From NCBI GenBank assembly GCA_035906055.1, contig JAMIFV010000045.1:1-25263 (forward strand): a stretch of 25,263 bases of DNA, given 5' to 3'. The stretch is from JAMIFV01 sp035906055. Its GTDB lineage: Bacteria > Pseudomonadota > Alphaproteobacteria > Rickettsiales > JABCZZ01. Both the position numbers and the translations under genes were made by a program. Below, piece by piece: positions 23,355 through 25,263 of the stretch. A model generated the notes under the pieces. That model was not told where the DNA came from. It was given only the letters and a program-made list of their open reading frames with translations, and made no database searches. Within the stretch, counting starts at the first letter, position 1. Every line of letters starts with the position of its first letter.

Positions 23355-24971
23355 ATGTTAAATACTAAACAAGCAGAACTGCTGGGATTTCAGGAATATC
23401 AGAGGTTGCCTTACCCTGATACGCCGCTTGTCCTCAGGAACACGGCTGAAGCGCAGGCGAGAAAGCACGCGTATGAAAGCGGCATGCTTGATGCGCTTGA
23501 AGACGCGTATGCCGCTGCCGAGGCGAGGGCTGAAGAGGTCGAGTTTGCACGCAGCACTACCATAGGTTCCGTAGTCAAACCGCGCATGAATACGCTGCGC
23601 AGTTATAAATACGTGCTCAAGAAAGACGCCGGTGGGTATGACCTCGAATTCTCTCCTGACAATTACGGGGTATTCGACCGCGTTATCATGCTTAGGAGCG
23701 GGCTTGATGAAAACGGCCATTCAACGGTTGCGGCTTTCAATAAGCACCACCCGCATCATCAGGACTTCGCACCGCTGCGCCGCAATATTGCGCTGCTGAG
23801 GAATTATCTTCTGTGCCAGCTTTTTGAGGATGGTAATTTCGTGACCGATCCCAATACGGAGGAAGGCCGTAAAGACCTGCAGCATTTGCAGGCGCTGACG
23901 CAAATGGCCGACCGGCTTGGCGGCGCTCTGGCATCGGATAGCGGCAAGGCGAAATCCTTCACGGAGCGCTCTGCCGATACGCTCAAGCATATTTTCAAAG
24001 GCGATGACCTTTCGGTGCCTTATACTAACGCCTTCATGGAAGCGGCCAATATTCCTGATAAGGGCGCTCTGGTGATGTATAACTACCTTATGGGCCTGCA
24101 TGAGACGCACGGCTTCAAGGATATCTATTCTAACGACACGCCGTCCAACTGGCCGCTGCTGCCCCGAGAACATACGCCGTTCTCTGATGAAAACATGCGC
24201 CGCTACAGCCGCTCCAGCAAGATGGCTGGCAATGTCATCGTGTACGATCAGGATGTGATGTCGGAATTGCGCACGGCGGAAAAGCTCACCATACATGACA
24301 GGCGTATCTCCGTGGATATCGCCCGCGATATTCTTGATAAGCTGCGCAACCTCACCGCCAGTCCTTCCGAACAGGAAAGAGTGAACCGCACTTCCGACGA
24401 AGATCAGGAGAAGAGCAAGAAGCTGTTACAGGTGGCAATGGGTTTCAGGGATGCACTTGCAACGCTAATGGATGCTGCGCCTGAAGAAGTGCAGAACAAC
24501 AAGATATTTGCTCGTACCATTCAGGCGTTTGAGCAGCTCGGCTACCGTATGAAAGCCGATACCTTCCATGCGTTGCAGCAGGAGTATGAATTCACCACCG
24601 CCGCATCGTTCAAAAAAGAGCTGGATAATGCTCCGGAAAGTTCAAAGACAGAGAAATCCACGGACAGCCTTCTGGCCGAGGTTGAAACGGGCTTACGCGA
24701 AGCGAAACAGGCGCAGGACCGTAATGCTGCGCGCATTGCCCAGCGCGAAGCGCAGAGGGCAATGAGGCGGGCGGCCCGTTCATCAGAACAGGCTACGCGT
24801 GTTATCAACAACACCATAGCACAAACTTATACGAATGCTGTTATACGTGGTGCCAGTACACGTCGCCTTGCAAAAAAGGCAGAAGATATTCAGCGGGAGG
24901 CTGCGGAAGCTTTGGCGAAGCAGCGACAGGACGCACCGCTTTTAAATCCGGAGGGTAACAGGACCAGGTAA
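23355..24971 (+). CDS. Hypothetical protein of 538 aa, helical with Arg/Ala-rich coiled-coil tail
   Basis: I do not recognise this protein. It has no signal peptide and no membrane helix, so it is either cytoplasmic or secreted by a leaderless route. The N-terminal third is mixed. Residues 129-135 form a histidine cluster (NKHHPHH) followed by a helical region with RRNIALLRNYLLCQLFEDG. The middle (about 185-420) is mainly helical. From about 435 to 525 the sequence is highly charged and rich in Ala, Arg, Gln and Glu (AQREAQRAMRRAARSSEQAT), as in coiled coils. The start ATG 23355 has only a weak GCGGAA site at 23343-23348. It follows the DUF2610-like gene by 34 bases, so it may be the last gene of that transcript, ending about 90 bases before an IS copy. 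Codon use resembles its neighbours, with long open frame and no sign of decay. Confidence 0.8.
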   Translation: MLNTKQAELLGFQEYQRLPYPDTPLVLRNTAEAQARKHAYESGMLDALEDAYAAAEARAEEVEFARSTTIGSVVKPRMNTLRSYKYVLKKDAGGYDLEFSPDNYGVFDRVIMLRSGLDENGHSTVAAFNKHHPHHQDFAPLRRNIALLRNYLLCQLFEDGNFVTDPNTEEGRKDLQHLQALTQMADRLGGALASDSGKAKSFTERSADTLKHIFKGDDLSVPYTNAFMEAANIPDKGALVMYNYLMGLHETHGFKDIYSNDTPSNWPLLPREHTPFSDENMRRYSRSSKMAGNVIVYDQDVMSELRTAEKLTIHDRRISVDIARDILDKLRNLTASPSEQERVNRTSDEDQEKSKKLLQVAMGFRDALATLMDAAPEEVQNNKIFARTIQAFEQLGYRMKADTFHALQQEYEFTTAASFKKELDNAPESSKTEKSTDSLLAEVETGLREAKQAQDRNAARIAQREAQRAMRRAARSSEQATRVINNTIAQTYTNAVIRGASTRRLAKKAEDIQREAAEALAKQRQDAPLLNPEGNRTR

Positions 24972-24978
24972 GGGATAT

Positions 24979-24998
24979 TTCATCACTTAAGTGGTGAA
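24979..24998. repeat. Short inverted repeat after the 538-aa gene
   Basis: TTCATCAC and GTGGTGAA flank TTAA, with the palindrome CACTTAAGTG at the centre and one G-T pair in the stem. It lies seven bases past the stop codon. No U-rich tail follows, so it could be a weak transcript end or a protein-binding palindrome. Confidence 0.35.
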
Positions 24999-25062
24999 GT
25001 AGAGATTTCGTTTACATACAGGTGTTTACTAATATTACTTTAGAATGAATAAAAAGAGAAAA

Positions 25063-25078
25063 GGGGCTGGCGTAGATT
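25063..25078 (+). repeat. Terminal inverted repeat of the right IS copy
   Basis: GGGGCTGGCGTAGATT is identical to the reverse complement of 186-201. Four A residues precede both copies when read in the same sense, so the edge could be slightly further out. Confidence 0.85.
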
Positions 25079-25095
25079 AGCAGGAGTGCTAGTTT

Positions 25096-25263
25096 ATGCC
25101 AATGAGAATAACACGATGTAAATTATCAAAGAAGCAGCAGGAATCCTTGTTGCAATTCTTTGCAGGTGAAGTGACAGCCCGAACGGCAGGTGATTTGCTT
25201 GGCATTAACCGCCGCACAGCAATCCTGTTTTACCACAAAACCCGTCAGGTGATTGCCGCCCAA
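25096..25263 (+). CDS. IS1595-family transposase, N-terminal part (cut by window edge)
   Basis: The frame starts at ATG 25096 with CAGGAG at 25081-25086 as ribosome-binding site and runs open for 56 codons to the window edge. It begins MPMRITRCKLSKKQQESLLQ and continues FFAGEVTARTAGDLLGINRR, then TAILFYHKTRQVI. This matches the helix-turn-helix N-terminus of IS1016-type transposases of the IS1595 family, where TARTAA..L.VN..TA..YF is characteristic. The rest of the protein, including the DDE domain, lies outside the window. The C-terminal end of a like element is at 1-182. Confidence 0.87.
   Translation, partial: MPMRITRCKLSKKQQESLLQFFAGEVTARTAGDLLGINRRTAILFYHKTRQVIAAQ

Larger units (their letters stand above)
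25063..25263 (+). mobile_element. Left end of an IS1595-family (IS1016-like) insertion sequence
   Basis: The element begins with GGGGCTGGCGTAGATT at 25063-25078, the exact inverted match of the left-hand copy's outer end, and then carries the 5' part of a transposase gene. It continues beyond the right edge of the window. The orientation is the same as the copy at 1-201. Target-site duplications cannot be judged because only one side of each copy is visible. Confidence 0.85.

Noticed and set aside
1..25263. Composite transposon bounded by two IS copies carrying cargo genes
   Set aside because: The enclosed genes are core functions (argS, tolB, glnE, tatAB, nagZ) with uniform style, so the two IS copies more likely mark independent insertions or contig limits than a mobile unit.

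Overview
The window reads as a chromosomal segment of a Gram-negative alphaproteobacterium, probably an uncultivated lineage. The main clues are a 99-residue homologue of mitochondrial complex I subunit NDUFS4, the order argS - SPOR protein - nagZ - tatA - tatB (familiar from alphaproteobacterial genomes), a GlnE adenylyltransferase, and a small protein that I tentatively match to a family (DUF2610) known from Rickettsiales and relatives. Several intergenic gaps hold palindromic repeats of the kind common in such genomes. I saw no rRNA, tRNA or CRISPR array.

Layout. Positions 1-201 are the right end of an IS1595-family (IS1016-like) element and 25063-25263 the left end of another copy in the same orientation, so about 24.9 kb lies between two direct IS copies. 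Region 1 (279-8507, +): a periplasmic alpha-2-macroglobulin followed by penicillin-binding protein 1C, the pair known from E. coli (yfhM-pbpC). Two palindromic repeats sit between them. Region 2 (8576-9907, +): tolB without the rest of the tol-pal cluster. Region 3 (9908-10407): a 500-bp gene-free stretch holding two related palindromic elements and terminator-like hairpins between convergent transcription units. Region 4 (minus strand): glnE followed by clpS. Region 5 (+, from 13760): a YhdP/AsmA-like envelope protein, divergent from glnE, then argS, a SPOR-domain protein and nagZ with one-base overlaps between the last three. Region 6: tatA and tatB, a small unknown protein with a TTG start overlapping tatB, an ABC-2 transporter permease, the NDUFS4-like protein, the DUF2610-like protein and a 538-residue protein I do not recognise.

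Taken together the window is mostly housekeeping, with a strong envelope theme: peptidoglycan synthesis and recycling (PbpC, NagZ, SPOR protein), envelope integrity (A2M, TolB), lipid handling (YhdP-like) and protein export (TatA/B). No defence, toxin-antitoxin or biosynthetic system is visible. The observations most worth a second look are the unknown 538-residue and 111-residue proteins, the duplicated palindromic element between tolB and clpS, the repeat DNA read in frame ahead of pbpC, the absence of scpA/scpB and tatC from their usual places, and the symmetric IS ends.
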